This document shows positions 34,304-35,083 of a DNA stretch of 35,083 nucleotides, in pieces. Each line of letters starts with the position of its first letter. The first letter of the stretch is position 1. A model generated the notes under the pieces. It made no database searches and was not told where the DNA came from. It was given only the letters and a program-made list of their open reading frames with translations. Source of the stretch: Verrucomicrobiota bacterium (GTDB taxonomy: Bacteria; Verrucomicrobiota; Verrucomicrobiia; Limisphaerales; JADLHS01); NCBI GenBank assembly GCA_025350905.1, contig JANXWY010000255.1, positions 1 through 35,083 on the forward strand, written 5' to 3'. A program made the position numbers and the translations under genes.

Positions 34304-35083
34304 TCATTTTCCCAATTTCTCCAGCACGTTGCGGGTCATGCGATCCACGATGACATCGCCGCCGCGGAGGCCGTGCGCCCAGTCGGTACTGCCGCACGTA
34401 AACACTGTGCCGCCGCGGGTGTAAACCCCGAGCACCGCGTGGCCTTTGCGGCCGTTCTCCCATTGGTCATACCACTGGCAGTCGTCGGGATGCCATTGCG
34501 CCGGCGCCGTGCCGAGCACTTCAAAAGTATCCGGCGTGCCGTCGCGGTGGGTGGGTGTGGGCAGGCCGTCGTTCCACGTCAACTCGCAGCCGTCGCATTC
34601 GTACCCGACAATGGTGTCCTTGCCGCCGAACTCCTCGTCGCGCTTGAGTCCGGTGCCGGCGAACAACCAGTGCTCTGGTCGATGCACTGTGAACGCACCG
34701 CTCCCGAACATAAGTTGACCATGACTCTTGTGATAGCCGCCCCAGAGAAAGCCAACGCCGGTGAGTTGATTCTCCGGTCGCTTCACCAGGTAATGGCTCC
34801 AGAGCGAAGACAAGGTCGCGTTGTTTTCGCGGGCGGCATAGATGGGGTCGGAGTGATAATTCTGTTTCCAACAAGTCAGCGCCTGACCGCCGTCCTCGCT
34901 GCGCACCTGCCAGCAACAAGTGTTGCCACTGAAAAACGCCACATTGCCGCCGGCGGCGATGAACTGCTCCAGATGGTCACGCATGGGCGCGGACCAGTAT
35001 TCGTCGTGCCCGACGCTCACAACGAGGCGATACGCTTTGAGCATTTCCGCATTAAACTCCAGATCGCCGTTGGCCGCGTAATC
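34304..35083 (-). CDS. N,N-dimethylformamidase beta subunit-like protein, C-terminal part
   Basis: The gene is cut by the right edge; 259 residues are visible and the frame remains open at 35083. The block VVSVGHDEYWSAPMRDHLEQ, continuing FIAAGGNVAFFSGNTCCWQ, matches the C-terminal glutamine-amidotransferase-like domain of the N,N-dimethylformamidase large subunit family, as do the WLFAGTGL and GCELTW segments. In true DMFase this chain carries the active iron site, but many family members are uncharacterised secreted or cytosolic proteins, so the reaction should not be assumed. The Met at 35044 is internal. It lies 88 bases upstream of the OLD-like gene on the same strand; no terminator is visible between them. 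Confidence 0.75.
   Translation of the reverse strand, partial: DYAANGDLEFNAEMLKAYRLVVSVGHDEYWSAPMRDHLEQFIAAGGNVAFFSGNTCCWQVRSEDGGQALTCWKQNYHSDPIYAARENNATLSSLWSHYLVKRPENQLTGVGFLWGGYHKSHGQLMFGSGAFTVHRPEHWLFAGTGLKRDEEFGGKDTIVGYECDGCELTWNDGLPTPTHRDGTPDTFEVLGTAPAQWHPDDCQWYDQWENGRKGHAVLGVYTRGGTVFTCGSTDWAHGLRGGDVIVDRMTRNVLEKLGK

Overview
The window reads as a chromosomal stretch of a Verrucomicrobiota bacterium, most likely of the Limisphaerales/Pedosphaeraceae type. This is inferred from gene content, not from a marker-gene tree. Pointers are a PEP-CTERM protein, Tat-exported Gfo/Idh/MocA oxidoreductases, DUF1080, TIGR03067 and ThuA proteins, a 'Piru_Ver' haem protein with HEAT repeats, GYF_2 and DUF4034-like domains, high GC, and mostly weak or absent Shine-Dalgarno sequences. 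No insertion sequence, CRISPR array, tRNA or rRNA was seen.

Layout, left to right. A Tat-signal gene is cut by the left edge. It is followed by a spacer rich in inverted repeats and by a large exported protein with nine CXXCH haem motifs fused to Ig-like domains (457-3498, minus). A plus-strand operon (3881-6773) encodes a sugar epimerase/isomerase, a DUF1080-TIGR03067 fusion and a ThuA-like protein. On the minus strand lie a metal-dependent amidohydrolase and a secreted GH43-F5/8C-FN3 protein (6916-10047). The region upstream of the GH43 gene (10048-10725) holds what looks like a second copy of the amidohydrolase promoter and first ~21 codons, plus a possible C-terminal gene scrap. Two large secreted plus-strand proteins follow, a carbohydrate-binding multidomain protein and a GH144-like glucanase, which share a C-terminal tail domain. 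A PEP-CTERM protein (minus), a GYF_2 membrane protein and a Tat-exported Gfo/Idh/MocA oxidoreductase come next.

From 21205 to the right edge every gene is on the minus strand. These are a glyS / AI-2E transporter / DUF2127 operon, a tight porin / cupredoxin / hybrid histidine kinase operon, a Piru_Ver-type haem protein, a lone OLD-like ATPase-TOPRIM protein in DNA of visibly lower GC, and an N,N-dimethylformamidase-like protein cut by the right edge.

Two themes connect the genes. The first is plant or microbial glycan use: GH43, GH144-like, carbohydrate-binding domains, and a likely 3-keto-glycoside route made of a Tat-exported Gfo/Idh/MocA oxidase, DUF1080 and an epimerase. The second is extracytoplasmic redox chemistry: a nine-haem protein, a single-haem protein, and a cupredoxin between a porin and a sensor kinase. 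Links between separate operons are inference.
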